The notes: generated by a model from the sequence alone, not told the origin. DNA of 64,000 bases from Sphingomonas sp. So64.6b (GCF_014171475.1 NZ_CP048817.1:4216001-4280000), one strand, 5' to 3'. Numbered from the stretch's first letter, positions 34,412 through 43,444 are shown. Numbers and translations: made by a program.

Positions 34412-34975
34412 ATGGGCCAGACCCTGCAAAGCTACAATATCTTTGAGACCGCGAACGGCTTTGCCGCGATCGCCTGGCATTCGACCGGTATCACCGCCTT
34501 TCGCTTGCCCGCCAGTTCGCGCGAGGCGACCGAGCGTTCGTTACTGAAACGGTTGCCGCATGCCGTCGCGGCCGACCCCCCGGCCGCGGTGGCCGAGACG
34601 ATTGCCGCCGCGCGGCGTTATTTCGCCGGCGAACAAACCGATTTCTCCGATGTGCCGGTCGATCTCGGTGATCAGGCGCCGCTCTTCGCTGACATTTATG
34701 CCGCGGTCCGGCAGCTCGGCTGGGGCGAGACGACCACTTATGGTGGCGTTGCGAAGCAATTGGGCGAGGGGCCGGAAGTGGCGCGCGATGTCGGCCAGGC
34801 AATGGCCGCCAATCCCGTACCGCTGATCATCCCCTGCCACCGCGTCCTCGCGGCGGGCGGCAAGGTCGGCGGTTTCTCCGCGCCCGGCGGGTCGGACGCG
34901 AAGATGAAGATGCTGGCGATCGAAGGGATCGATCTGTCGCCACCCAAGGCTGTTCAGGCGGGATTCGCCTTTTAG
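34412..34975 (+). CDS. ogt: Methylated-DNA-[protein]-cysteine S-methyltransferase
   Basis: A 187-aa suicide DNA-repair protein that removes alkyl groups from O6-alkylguanine. The acceptor Cys is in IIPCHRVLAAGGKVGGFSA and the helix-turn-helix/arginine-finger region is WGETTTYGGVAKQLG followed by ARDVGQAMAANPVP. There is no Ada-type N-terminal zinc domain, so it is the Ogt form. ATG 34412 has AGGAG at 34401-34405; the same frame stays open far upstream through the spacer and over the multicopper oxidase start, but that extension is not protein-like. Confidence 0.9.
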   Translation: MGQTLQSYNIFETANGFAAIAWHSTGITAFRLPASSREATERSLLKRLPHAVAADPPAAVAETIAAARRYFAGEQTDFSDVPVDLGDQAPLFADIYAAVRQLGWGETTTYGGVAKQLGEGPEVARDVGQAMAANPVPLIIPCHRVLAAGGKVGGFSAPGGSDAKMKMLAIEGIDLSPPKAVQAGFAF

Positions 34976-35069
34976 CGAACGGCCGCGATTGGTTGTGGTC
35001 GGCGCTCATGGACACACTGCCGATGGCGACTTAATTGTCCGTCCGGATAACGGAACTTCGGGGGGCGGT

Positions 35070-35501
35070 GTGAAGGTGAAGTTGGTCGTGGCAGGGCTCG
35101 CTGTGCTGGCTGCCATCATCGTGTTTGCGCTGCTGTCGGGGCGCGGCGGCACGCCGACGGGCTCGCCGACCGCAATCGCTGTCGTCGATGGGCCGGCATC
35201 TCATGGCGCTCCCGCTCCTGCATCGGCCATAGTTTCGCCGAGTCAGACCGTGGTGCCCGACATCATAATCCGGACACGCGACCGGCTTGTCGAGAAAACC
35301 GACGATACGACGGTTGCGGTTCGCCAAGCCCGCCTTGTGGATCCCGATACCGGGCTGGTCTGCGGCATAATGACGGATGCCCGGCATAGCGCGCCGACGC
35401 GCTTCTTGTGGGTCGGCGCTGCGCAAATGCTGGCCATCGACGACGGCAGCGCTTCCTTTGCAGGTCTCCATGCGCAAAGCTGCGCGCCGCGCGCCGCATA
35501 A
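35070..35501 (+). CDS. Single-pass membrane hypothetical protein
   Basis: A 143-aa protein: one N-terminal transmembrane helix (LVVAGLAVLAAIIVFALLSG), then a Pro/Ser/Ala-rich linker and a C-terminal part with two Cys (GLVCGIMTDARHS, AQSCAPRAA). No family recognised. GTG 35070 is chosen because a GGGGGG tract precedes it; an upstream frame to 34989 would place hydrophilic residues ahead of the membrane segment. Likely anchored with the C-terminal domain in the periplasm. Confidence 0.55.
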   Translation: MKVKLVVAGLAVLAAIIVFALLSGRGGTPTGSPTAIAVVDGPASHGAPAPASAIVSPSQTVVPDIIIRTRDRLVEKTDDTTVAVRQARLVDPDTGLVCGIMTDARHSAPTRFLWVGAAQMLAIDDGSASFAGLHAQSCAPRAA

Positions 35502-35565
35502 CCGGCGCGCTCATCTTTTTCTTCCGACCTGTTCAGGCGGTTGCGGCGATGGCCGGATGATGCTT

Positions 35566-35586
35566 CGGTCCCTGAAAGGGATACCG
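35566..35586 (-). terminator. Hairpin beside the tRNA fragment
   Basis: CGGTCCCT (35566-35573), loop GAA, AGGG then AT bulge then ACCG (to 35586). On the minus strand it follows the tRNA-like fragment after a short T-run (ATTTTTC), just as a similar stem follows the intact tRNA-Thr. It suggests that tRNA 3' flank and terminator were copied together. Confidence 0.45.
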
Positions 35587-35611
35587 ACCGATCATGACAT
35601 TATCGAAAAAT

Positions 35612-35636
35612 TGGTGCTGCCGGTGGGGATTGAACC
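35612..35636 (-). repeat. tRNA-Thr 3'-end fragment (possible att site or tRNA relic)
   Basis: TGGTGCTGCCGGTGGGGATTGAAC on the plus strand matches the T-loop-to-CCA end of the intact tRNA-Thr at 39727-39750 with one mismatch. Immediately outside the CCA both copies continue with a run of A (GAAAAA), with one extra T here. The sequence on the 5' side cannot form a tRNA. It flanks the PLP-enzyme/TonB-receptor pair on the side opposite the tRNA. Confidence 0.75.
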
Positions 35637-35739
35637 GCGCGCAGGCTCAGCTCTACGAAATCACGCGTTCGAGTGCGACTGATCTGCGCGATTGACCTGT
35701 TGGGGTGCATGGCTCGCGCCCGCCCGCGGATGCCCGGGA

Positions 35740-37017
35740 CTATTGTACTGCGCTACCCGCCAGGTCCGGCAAGGCGCTGGCGAGCGCGTCCATGTCCGCC
35801 ATGGTGTTGAACAGAGCGGGCGTCACGCGGACACAGGCGCCCCTGGCCGGTCCGACACGGTGTACGGTGAAGATGCGGTGCCGTTCGAGCAACGTCGCGG
35901 CCAAAGCGATATTGTCCGCGACGCTCGTCTTGCCCGCGACGCGGAACGCAGTGATCCCGCCGTGCAACGCGGGGTCGTCGGGCGTCAGTACCTCGATCCC
36001 CGGGATTTGCCGCGCACCGGCGACCCATCGGTTGCGCAGCATGCTCAGCCGGTCGGCGCGACGTTTGGTACCGATGCCTTGCTGAAAGGCGATCGCGGCC
36101 GGCACGGTCAATTGCGCGGCGAAATCCAGCGTGCCGGTATGAACGCGTGCCTGAACCGTGTCGCGATCGGAGGCGTCATTGGCCGGATCGCGATCGATCG
36201 CCGCTAAAGCGCGTTTGCGGACATGCAGCGCGCCGACGCCGAGCGGCGCGCCGAGCCATTTGTGGCAATTCAGCCCGACAAAATCGCAATCGAGATCGGC
36301 CAGCGCGAAATCGAGCTGACCCCAGCTATGTGCTGCGTCGACGATCGTATCGATCCCGCGTGCCCGCGCCATCGCCGCGATCTCGCGCACCGGCACGACC
36401 AGGCCGGTGCGATGGCTGAGATGCGTCAGCAGCATCAGTCTGAGCCGGGGATTGGCATTCATCGCCGCGGCATAGACATCGATGATCGATTGCCGCGTGG
36501 CAGGTTCGGGCAGTGCGATCCGCACCACCGCGACACCGCGCCGCGCGGCCAGGCTCTCCACGCATGCCTGCATGCTGTCATAATCGAGATCGGCATAGAG
36601 CACCGCATCGCCGGTCTTGAGCCGGTTATAGCCGAGAATCAGCGTCTTCAGCGCTTCGGTCGCGTTGCGGGTGAAGGCGACTTCCTCGGCGGGCACGCCA
36701 AGCGCGGCGGCCAGCCCGTCGCGCGCGGCGATCACGTCGCGCACCATGCCGCGCCGGGCATAATAGCTGGTGTCGCGATTGACTCGCTCGACCGCTTGTT
36801 CATAGGCGCGCAGCACCGGCCGGGCCATCATGCCCCAATTGCCGTTTTCGAGCTGGATGACCTCGCGCGTCACGTCATACTGTGCCGCCACATTGCGCCA
36901 AAAGGCATCGTCGTCACCGCTCGCCCCAGGTAGCACCCCGGCGTGCGCGGCGGCGGGCAACGCCACCGCACCCGCCAGCAACGCACGCCGGTCGATCGGA
37001 AAACCGGTTGCCATCAA
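35740..37017 (-). CDS. Tat-exported class V aminotransferase-fold PLP enzyme (PvdN/CefD-like)
   Basis: A 425-aa protein with a twin-arginine signal (FPIDRRALLAGAVALPAAAHA), unusual for a PLP enzyme. Fold-type I class V features: TRNATEALKTLILGY (phosphate cup), VDAAHSWGQLDF (Asp pairing with the pyridine N) and FVGLNCHKWLGAPLG (PLP Lys). Closest known analog in layout is PvdN, a periplasmic PLP enzyme that modifies pyoverdine; isopenicillin-N epimerase-like enzymes are also in this family. It is downstream of and overlaps the TonB receptor by 4 nt, so it probably acts on what the receptor imports. Substrate unknown. Confidence 0.85.
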   Translation of the reverse strand: MMATGFPIDRRALLAGAVALPAAAHAGVLPGASGDDDAFWRNVAAQYDVTREVIQLENGNWGMMARPVLRAYEQAVERVNRDTSYYARRGMVRDVIAARDGLAAALGVPAEEVAFTRNATEALKTLILGYNRLKTGDAVLYADLDYDSMQACVESLAARRGVAVVRIALPEPATRQSIIDVYAAAMNANPRLRLMLLTHLSHRTGLVVPVREIAAMARARGIDTIVDAAHSWGQLDFALADLDCDFVGLNCHKWLGAPLGVGALHVRKRALAAIDRDPANDASDRDTVQARVHTGTLDFAAQLTVPAAIAFQQGIGTKRRADRLSMLRNRWVAGARQIPGIEVLTPDDPALHGGITAFRVAGKTSVADNIALAATLLERHRIFTVHRVGPARGACVRVTPALFNTMADMDALASALPDLAGSAVQ

Positions 37018-39416
37018 AAGGTCACTCCAAGCCGGACATAATATTGTCCGCCATCGGTATCGTATGGCGCGTTGCGCGAATAGATCAGACCGCGCACCGC
37101 CTGATTGGTCGCTTCGTCGGGATAGGTGTTGAACACATTCTCCGCCCCGACCCGTACCGAGACATGCTCGGTCACGGCATAGCGCGCCGACACGTCGAAC
37201 AAGGCGATCGACCCGAAGCGCTGGAACAACTCGCCGGTCGCATTGCCGGTCACATCGGTCCAGGCACCATAATAGCGCCCGCGCGCCAGCAGCGAGACCG
37301 GGCCGATATCATAGCCGATCGTCGCCGTGCCATTATGTTTGGGCAAACGCTCCTCGAAGATCCGGCGCTGCGTGTCGTTGGGAATCGCTGCGGACACGCC
37401 GGTCCTCACCCTGGTCTGGTTGTAGTTATAGGCAAGGCTCAGATTGGCGCGCCCCGGACCGACCCGATGCGTATAGGACAGCACTGCATCCACACCGCGT
37501 GTCCGCGTGCCGAAGTCGTTGGTGAAGAAGCTGACCGCAGTGAAGCGCTGCGGATTGGGGAAGGTGGGCGGTACGGCGAAGGTCCGCGACTGGCTGAAGC
37601 GATCCTCGACGTCGATCTGGTACAAATCGATGCTGCCGCTGAGACCGAAGCCGCTCTGGAAGGTCAGACCCGCTGTGGCGGTGCGCGACTTTTCCGGCGT
37701 CAGCGGCTTGGCGCCGAGCGCGACAGCCAGTGGGTCGGTCGGCGACAGACGGCCCTGGTTGAAGATTTGCAGCGTCACCGTGTCGAGGCCCTGGGTAGTC
37801 TGGGACGTATTGAGCTGGGCCGGTGTCGGCGCGCGGAAGCCGGTCGAATAGGTTGCGCGCGCCGCGATCCCCTTGATCGGCTCGATTCGTGCCGCGAACT
37901 TGTAGTTGAACGTGTTGCCGAACTCGGAGAAATCCTCATAGCGCCCCGCAGCGCCGAGCGTCAGCATTTCGACCGGTTTCCACTCCAGGTCGAGATAGCC
38001 GGCATAGCTGGTCTGGCCAAAGGTGCCGGCCACCGCCGGGCTGAACCCCGGAAAGCCATTCGAATTGGGGGCAAGGCCGGTCGCCGCACCCGGGCCGACC
38101 GCATAGGAAGCGGGGTCGCCGGCGGAGACCTGATAGGTCTCGACCCGGCGTTCGGCGCCGAACGCGATATTGACCGGGTCGGCGGTGCCGACCGGCAGGC
38201 GATAGACGAAATCTGCATTCAGGTTGAATTCGCGCTGCTCCAGCCGGCCGAGATAGAAGCTGGTCGGGCTGAGCGGGCCAAGTGAGGCATTCAGGCTTTC
38301 GTTCAGCGTATAGTCGATCCGACTGCGGCCGGCTGCCGCGCTGATATCATAGGTAAAGCGCTCGCCGATCGCGCCCCGCACGCCGCCATTCGCCTGGTAG
38401 TCGCTGAACGTCGTGCTGAAACGCGGCGTGAAGCCGACCGGATATAGGGTGAGGAAGGAAAAGCCGGGAAAAGCGGTGCTGGTATTGAACACGCTGCCCG
38501 TGCCGGCCGGGTTGCGCCAGTTGAAATCGGTCACGCCCTCGCCCTGCTGCGCGGTGCCAAAGGCATAAAGGGTTGTCGCATCCGACAGGTCGTAATGAGC
38601 GTCGAGGGCACCACGGATACGCTCTTCGTCGGGCTGGCCCCAGCGCTGCACCGGATTGGGCACCGCCAGCGTCGGGTTGGCGTTCTGGAACAGGACGGCG
38701 TCGGGCCGCTGCCGCGTGCGCGATGTCGCTTCGCTATGGTCATATTCGCCGGTGATGACGAGCATGCCGCGGTCTCCCAGAGCGATACCGCCACGTGCGC
38801 CGACTTGATATTCCTTCCCATCGCCGCGATCATATTGGGAGAACTGGCCAAATGCATCCATGCCGACGGTGTCGTCGAGGATGATGTTGACCACGCCGGC
38901 GATCGCGTCGGAGCCGTACTGCGCCGACGCGCCATCGCGCAGCACCTCGATCCGCTTGATCGCCAGCGACGGGACGCCGGCCAGATCGGGCGCCTGCGCA
39001 CCCCGGGTTCCGAGCAGCGCGGAGCGGTGATAGCGCTTGCCGTTTATCAGGACGAGCGTTTGGTCAGCTGACAGGCCGCGCAGCGACGCGGGACGCACGA
39101 ATGCCTGGCCATCGGCGGCGGGCAGGCGCTGGACGTTGAACGAGGGCAGCAGTTGCGCCAGCGTGTCGGACAGGTCGCCCGAAACGCTCGACCGCACCGC
39201 GTCCGCCGACAGCACGTCGACCGGCGCCAGCGTGTCGAACTGAGTCCGTGACCGGTCGCGCGTGCCCGTCACGACGATATCGCCGATCGGCTCCGGCGCA
39301 TCGGCGGCCGCTTCCGACCCGGAAAATGGCGGTCCGGATTGGGCTTGCGTCTGAGCAAAAGCGGGTGCGCAGGCGAATTGCAGCGCGATGATCGCGCTGC
39401 CGGTCTTGAACTTCAT
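37014..39416 (-). CDS. TonB-dependent outer-membrane receptor
   Basis: An 800-aa receptor: signal peptide (GSAIIALQFACAPAFAQ), short linker, TonB-box-like GDIVVTGTRDRS, plug domain (LAQLLPSFNVQRLP, LVLINGKRYHRSALL, IKRIEVLRDGASAQYGSDAI, GVVNIILDD) and a beta-barrel ending GGQYYVRLGVTF with terminal Phe. It imports a scarce ligand across the outer membrane with TonB energy. ATG 39416 has GGGAGGG upstream; the frame to 39470 is not signal-like. The ligand is not predictable, but the coupled PLP enzyme points to a peptide, amino acid or siderophore-like compound. Confidence 0.92.
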   Translation of the reverse strand: MKFKTGSAIIALQFACAPAFAQTQAQSGPPFSGSEAAADAPEPIGDIVVTGTRDRSRTQFDTLAPVDVLSADAVRSSVSGDLSDTLAQLLPSFNVQRLPAADGQAFVRPASLRGLSADQTLVLINGKRYHRSALLGTRGAQAPDLAGVPSLAIKRIEVLRDGASAQYGSDAIAGVVNIILDDTVGMDAFGQFSQYDRGDGKEYQVGARGGIALGDRGMLVITGEYDHSEATSRTRQRPDAVLFQNANPTLAVPNPVQRWGQPDEERIRGALDAHYDLSDATTLYAFGTAQQGEGVTDFNWRNPAGTGSVFNTSTAFPGFSFLTLYPVGFTPRFSTTFSDYQANGGVRGAIGERFTYDISAAAGRSRIDYTLNESLNASLGPLSPTSFYLGRLEQREFNLNADFVYRLPVGTADPVNIAFGAERRVETYQVSAGDPASYAVGPGAATGLAPNSNGFPGFSPAVAGTFGQTSYAGYLDLEWKPVEMLTLGAAGRYEDFSEFGNTFNYKFAARIEPIKGIAARATYSTGFRAPTPAQLNTSQTTQGLDTVTLQIFNQGRLSPTDPLAVALGAKPLTPEKSRTATAGLTFQSGFGLSGSIDLYQIDVEDRFSQSRTFAVPPTFPNPQRFTAVSFFTNDFGTRTRGVDAVLSYTHRVGPGRANLSLAYNYNQTRVRTGVSAAIPNDTQRRIFEERLPKHNGTATIGYDIGPVSLLARGRYYGAWTDVTGNATGELFQRFGSIALFDVSARYAVTEHVSVRVGAENVFNTYPDEATNQAVRGLIYSRNAPYDTDGGQYYVRLGVTF

Positions 39417-39726
39417 GAAACCCTCCCACCTGACCGAATGGATTGCCAAGTCGAGGCGGCTGTTAGGCACTCTATTGTTCAGCGCCGTGACGTTTGGAGC
39501 TCAGTTTTATTACATAGTAGGGACGTCGTGCCTCGGTGGCTGACACATTGGCCGGGCGCTTGAGCGTTGTGCGGGCTGAGCGCTGACCTGATCCTCGCAC
39601 TGCGCGGCAAAGAAGATCATGATGCATTTCGGAACCCGTTGCTACGCGGCCGACCGCTTTCGCCGATGCTCTCGCGGCGAAGGTTCCCCGAAGGGAAACA
39701 TCCAGTGCTTGATCTGCAGAGAAAAA
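39417..39726. other. 310-bp region between the TonB receptor and tRNA-Thr
   Basis: No gene supported. It includes an AT-rich patch (around 39505-39525, TTTTATTACATAGTAGGG) that may hold the receptor promoter, and a tRNA-terminator-like stem near 39690. Open frames here are short and lack ribosome binding sites. Confidence 0.5.
39684..39697 (-). terminator. Stem-loop downstream of tRNA-Thr
   Basis: On the minus strand TTCCC-TTCG-GGGAA, a short stem closed by a stable UUCG loop, about 30 nt past the tRNA CCA. A T-run (TTTTTC) directly follows the CCA. Confidence 0.45.
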
Positions 39727-39801
<75 letters not shown>

Positions 39802-39871
39802 ATACCGGTCTTGCGAGCGGAGCGCGCCTAAGAGACGAGGGCGGCAGGATTGTCAAGGCGAAGGCGCTGTT

Positions 39872-40015
39872 ATGAGTGATAAGGACGAAAAGGCTGCACG
39901 ACTGGCAGCGGCGCTGCGCGAGAATTTGAAGCGCCGCAAGGCGCAGGCCCGCGGTGGCGACGCGCCTGTCGTGCCGCGCGACGACAAGGCCAAGCCGGAT
40001 GATAAGGCCGGATAA
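39872..40015 (+). CDS. Small charged protein of 47 aa
   Basis: Reads MSDKDEKAARLAAALRENLK, then RRKAQARGG and an acidic/basic tail ending DDKAKPDDKAG, with TAA at 40013. It is a highly charged single helix plus disordered tail. The pattern matches short conserved proteins seen in sphingomonads (from memory); function unknown. No strong ribosome binding site is visible in the tRNA-proximal leader (GAAGGCGCTGTT), though AAGG is present. It was too short for a usual length cutoff. Confidence 0.65.
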   Translation: MSDKDEKAARLAAALRENLKRRKAQARGGDAPVVPRDDKAKPDDKAG

Positions 40016-40065
40016 CCGGTTTTCCGTCGCAGGGCGCGAATCACCCGTTCGGCCCGGCGTCGCCG

Positions 40066-41862
40066 TTAACCGATCGGCGCGCATTTTTCTTCGAGCCAGT
40101 CGAGCTCGTCGCCGTCCATTTGCGGCCCGAGAATCTCCAGCACGCGGGCATGATAGGCGTTGAGCCAGCCGCGCTCGGCCGAGGTGAGCATTTCGGGCAC
40201 GATCAGGCTGCGTTCGATCGGGCAGAAGGTCAAAGTCTCGAACCCGAGCATGACCGCGTCGCCGCCGGCGATCTCGCGTTCCTCGACCAGGATCAGATTC
40301 TCGATGCGGATGCCGTACTCGTCCGCCTTGTAATAGCCGGGTTCGTTCGAGATGATCATGCCGGCCCGCAGCGGCTCGCTCGGGCCGCCGCCGGGATAGT
40401 TTGGCTGGGCGATGCGCTGCGGCCCTTCATGCACCGACAGATAGGCGCCGACGCCATGACCGGTGCCATGCGCATAATCGAGCCCTGCCTCCCACAACGG
40501 CCGCCGCGCGAACCCGTCGAGCTGTCCGCCATTGGTGCCGGGCGGAAAGATCGCGGTGGCGAGGCCGATATGGCCCTTGAGCACGCGGGTGAAGCGGTCG
40601 CGCATTTCCTCTGTGGGCTGACCGATCGGTAGCACGCGCGTCACATCGGTCGTGCCATCGGCATATTGCCCGCCCGAATCGACCAGATAAAGCTGGCCGA
40701 GTTCCAGCGGGGCGTTCGAATCGGGTGTCGAATGATAATGTGGGCTCGCGCCATGCCCGCCGGTGGCGGAAATGGTGTCGAACGACGTGTCCTTGAGCAC
40801 GCCGGTCGCTTCGCGGAATTCCTGCAGCTTGGCGACGCAGCTAAGTTCGGTTTGCCCGCCCTTGGGCGCTTCGGCTTCGACCCAGCGCAGGAACCGCGCC
40901 AACGCCGCGCCATCGCGCGCCGATGCGGCGCGGTGGCCGGCGATTTCGACCGGGTTCTTCGTCGCCTTGGCCAGCACCACCGGGTCTCGCAACGCCAGGA
41001 CCTTCGCCCCGCCCTGTTCGAGCCGGTCGAAAATCGCCGCGACCGCGCGTTCCGGGTCGACGGCTATGCGCTTGCCGGCATAGCCGCTGAGTGTCGCCGG
41101 AAAAGCCGCGCGATCCTGTACGCGGATCGCATTGCCAAGATGCTGGCGCACCGTCTCGTCGACCTTGTCCGGCGCGACGAACAGGTCGGCGGTGCCGTCG
41201 GCATCGACGATCGCGTAAGCGAGCGCGACCGGCGTATGCGCGACATCCTGCCCGCGCACATTGAGCGTCCAGGCGATCGAATCGAGCGCGGTCAGCACCA
41301 CGGCATCTGCCTTGCGCTCGGCCAGCCAGTCGGCAATCTCCGCGCGTTTCGTGGCGGATGAAGCGCCGGCCTGCGCATCGGCCTGCACCACCAGCCGCGC
41401 ATCGCTTGGCGAGGGACGGTCGGGCCATACCGCATCGATCGGATTAGTATCTACCGCGACCAGCTCGGCGCCGCGCGCGGCAAGCGCCTTTTTCGCCTCT
41501 GCGACCCAGGTGCTGGTGTGCAGCCAGGGATCATAACCGATCCGCCCACCCGTGGCGGCATGCTCGCCGAGCCAGCCGGCAACGCTGGTCGCGGGCACCG
41601 ACACGAACTGCCAGTGATCGCCATCGACTTGCTGGCGTACCTGCAATGTGTAGCGCCCGTCAGTGAAGATCGCCGCCTGTTCCGGCAGGACGACGGCGCT
41701 GCCCGCCGATCCCTGGAACCCGGTCAGCCAGGCGAGCCGCTGCGCATAAGCGCCGACATATTCAGACATATGTTCATCGGTCAGCGGTACGACGAACCCG
41801 TCGAGACGGTCGCGCTTCAATTGTTCACGAAGGGCGGAAAGGCGATCGGCATAGCTGGACAT
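40066..41862 (-). CDS. Xaa-Pro aminopeptidase (M24B, aminopeptidase P)
   Basis: A 598-aa cytoplasmic metalloprotease removing N-terminal residues before proline. It has two creatinase-like N-terminal domains and a C-terminal pita-bread domain with metal ligands in LVDSGGQYADGTTDVTR (two Asp), YAHGTGHGVGAYLSVHEGP (His), ISNEPGYY (Glu) and IRIENLILVEE (Glu). Length fits the three-domain eukaryote-like form (about 600 aa) rather than E. coli PepP (about 440 aa). ATG 41862 (MSSYADRLSALREQLKRD) is a normal start. Confidence 0.92.
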   Translation of the reverse strand: MSSYADRLSALREQLKRDRLDGFVVPLTDEHMSEYVGAYAQRLAWLTGFQGSAGSAVVLPEQAAIFTDGRYTLQVRQQVDGDHWQFVSVPATSVAGWLGEHAATGGRIGYDPWLHTSTWVAEAKKALAARGAELVAVDTNPIDAVWPDRPSPSDARLVVQADAQAGASSATKRAEIADWLAERKADAVVLTALDSIAWTLNVRGQDVAHTPVALAYAIVDADGTADLFVAPDKVDETVRQHLGNAIRVQDRAAFPATLSGYAGKRIAVDPERAVAAIFDRLEQGGAKVLALRDPVVLAKATKNPVEIAGHRAASARDGAALARFLRWVEAEAPKGGQTELSCVAKLQEFREATGVLKDTSFDTISATGGHGASPHYHSTPDSNAPLELGQLYLVDSGGQYADGTTDVTRVLPIGQPTEEMRDRFTRVLKGHIGLATAIFPPGTNGGQLDGFARRPLWEAGLDYAHGTGHGVGAYLSVHEGPQRIAQPNYPGGGPSEPLRAGMIISNEPGYYKADEYGIRIENLILVEEREIAGGDAVMLGFETLTFCPIERSLIVPEMLTSAERGWLNAYHARVLEILGPQMDGDELDWLEEKCAPIG

Positions 41863-41938
41863 GGGGAGATCCGGGACGAAGCGTTATTGATCGGCCATCC
41901 TTAAACCGCCCGATCCGGCTTGGCGACTGGCACCCGGC

Positions 41939-42778
41939 TCAGCCGCCACCGCACCCGCCGCATCCGCCACCGCCGCAACCGCTTCCGCCGCCACCGCCGC
42001 TATCGCCACCACCGCCACTGGATCCTCCGTCACTCCCCGACTGGCGCATGGTGTGAAAGCCCGACCAGCTCGACCCGACCAGCACCGTCGTCCCGAACAA
42101 GGCGACGGCGAGATCGCTCTCCTGCGGCAAAGGTGCGCGGCGCAGGCGATCGGCCTGGTCTCGCGCGCGGCTGAGGACGGCGCGACCGCCTCGGGTCAGC
42201 CGGTCGAGGCGGACCCAGCGGATGACTGCGAGCACTGCGGTGATCACCAGCAGAATCGTCAGGAAACCGACCGGCTTTTCGCGCAGTGTTCCCACTTCCC
42301 ATTTGGTCGCGCCGAAGGCGAGCAGCATCAGATAGGGCAAGGTTTGCCAGAAGCGCATCTGGCGCATCGTCGCCTGGTCCATCAGCAATCCGCGGGCGAT
42401 CAGCTCGCGTTCGACCGGCGCGGCATTATCGGCGATGGTTGTGGCAAGCGTCGGCCAGCGGAGCGGTGGGGGGAGCGCGAGTACCGCGCGTTCGAGCGCA
42501 TTCTGTCCGCTGGGCAAGCCGCCGATCGCGAAGCCATGCTTGTCGGGAACCGCGAGGAGCCCCTTTTGCAGCATCCGGGTGACGACCGTATCGGCGAGGC
42601 GCATCTTGCCGCCGCCGAGCAGCGCGAGCTGATCCGGATCGTTGATCACGCTGTCGCGCCCTTCGGGCTTCAGCCAGCGCGGGATGATCCGCCCGGCGGC
42701 GATCACCAGGAATAGCAGGGTGATATAGAGAAGCAGGAATTCGGGTCCGGGCAAGTCGAAAGGTCCGAGCGACATCAC
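41939..42778 (-). CDS. TIGR04222 domain-containing membrane protein with Gly/Cys-rich tail
   Basis: A 279-aa protein: N-terminal transmembrane helix (FLLLYITLLFLVIAAGRII), a cytoplasmic domain with DPDQLALLGGGKMRLADTVV typical of TIGR04222, two further helices around residues 145-190, and an extreme C-terminal tail of about 35 residues made of Gly, Ser and Cys (ending CGGCGGG). Function unknown. It follows a glycine-rich-domain protein by 10 nt and the two co-occur as an operon; the tail could be surface exposed or a maturation tag. ATG 42778 or 42775. Confidence 0.78.
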   Translation of the reverse strand: MMSLGPFDLPGPEFLLLYITLLFLVIAAGRIIPRWLKPEGRDSVINDPDQLALLGGGKMRLADTVVTRMLQKGLLAVPDKHGFAIGGLPSGQNALERAVLALPPPLRWPTLATTIADNAAPVERELIARGLLMDQATMRQMRFWQTLPYLMLLAFGATKWEVGTLREKPVGFLTILLVITAVLAVIRWVRLDRLTRGGRAVLSRARDQADRLRRAPLPQESDLAVALFGTTVLVGSSWSGFHTMRQSGSDGGSSGGGGDSGGGGGSGCGGGGCGGCGGG

Positions 42779-42788
42779 GTCTTCTCCT

Positions 42789-43364
42789 TCACGTCAGGGA
42801 CAACCACAAGATCGAAATCGTCAGGAGGGCAAGCGCACCGGATGCGGCCAGCGTCGTCCGGCGCGGCAGGATAAAGGCCGTGGCGGGGTCAACACGGCGC
42901 GCAAGCGGGTCTCGAAAGAAACGGCGTCGGGCATCGGGCCAGACCTCCCCTGGCGGCGCCTGGCCGAACCAGTGTTCATAGGCCGCAAGCGTCGCGGCAT
43001 ATTGGTCGAAGAAGCGGTGCTGCTCGTCCGCGCCGCCGGCGGTCGGGCCGTGATGTAGCGGCCGCCCGATGACGGTCGGGCAGAAGCGCTCCCAATAATC
43101 TCGCGTGTAGGTAAGGTGCAGGTGCCACGCCTGGTCGACCGCGTCGGACGGGGTCACCTCATGCCCGGCAACCGTCGCGAGAAAGACGAAGCGGCGATAC
43201 TCTTCGATCACGCGGGGCGTGAAATCGGCGCGCCAGCCATTCTCGCGCGCCAGGCGCTGCTCGAAGGAGAGCGAGGCGGTTTCGGGGCCAATGATGTAAT
43301 GGGAGAGCTTCGACCAGACTGGGTGGTCAAGGACCGCAGAGGGCAGACGCGGGGTCTCGCTCAT
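42789..43364 (-). CDS. Glycine-rich-domain (GRDP)-like protein
   Basis: A 191-aa protein. The central region has EEYRRFVFLATVAGHEVTPS, VDQAWHLHLTYTRDYWERFC and PLHHGPTAGGADEQHRFFDQY, the conserved core of plant GRDP-like/DUF1399-type domains with several invariant His and Trp residues. One C-terminal helix (LAASGALALLTISILWLSLT) probably anchors it to the membrane. It is the partner of the TIGR04222 protein; the pair is recurrent in bacteria but without assigned function. Confidence 0.72.
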   Translation of the reverse strand: MSETPRLPSAVLDHPVWSKLSHYIIGPETASLSFEQRLARENGWRADFTPRVIEEYRRFVFLATVAGHEVTPSDAVDQAWHLHLTYTRDYWERFCPTVIGRPLHHGPTAGGADEQHRFFDQYAATLAAYEHWFGQAPPGEVWPDARRRFFRDPLARRVDPATAFILPRRTTLAASGALALLTISILWLSLT

Positions 43365-43444
43365 TTATTATTCCTACTAATTCAATATGATTTATTTGTC
43401 AAGGGATAGGCCGCGATCGGGCCGCTGTTCGCGAGACGTGCGGG

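Noticed and set aside
35612..35700. A second functional tRNA gene
   Set aside because: Only the T-loop-to-CCA portion is tRNA-like; T stem, anticodon arm and acceptor partner are missing.
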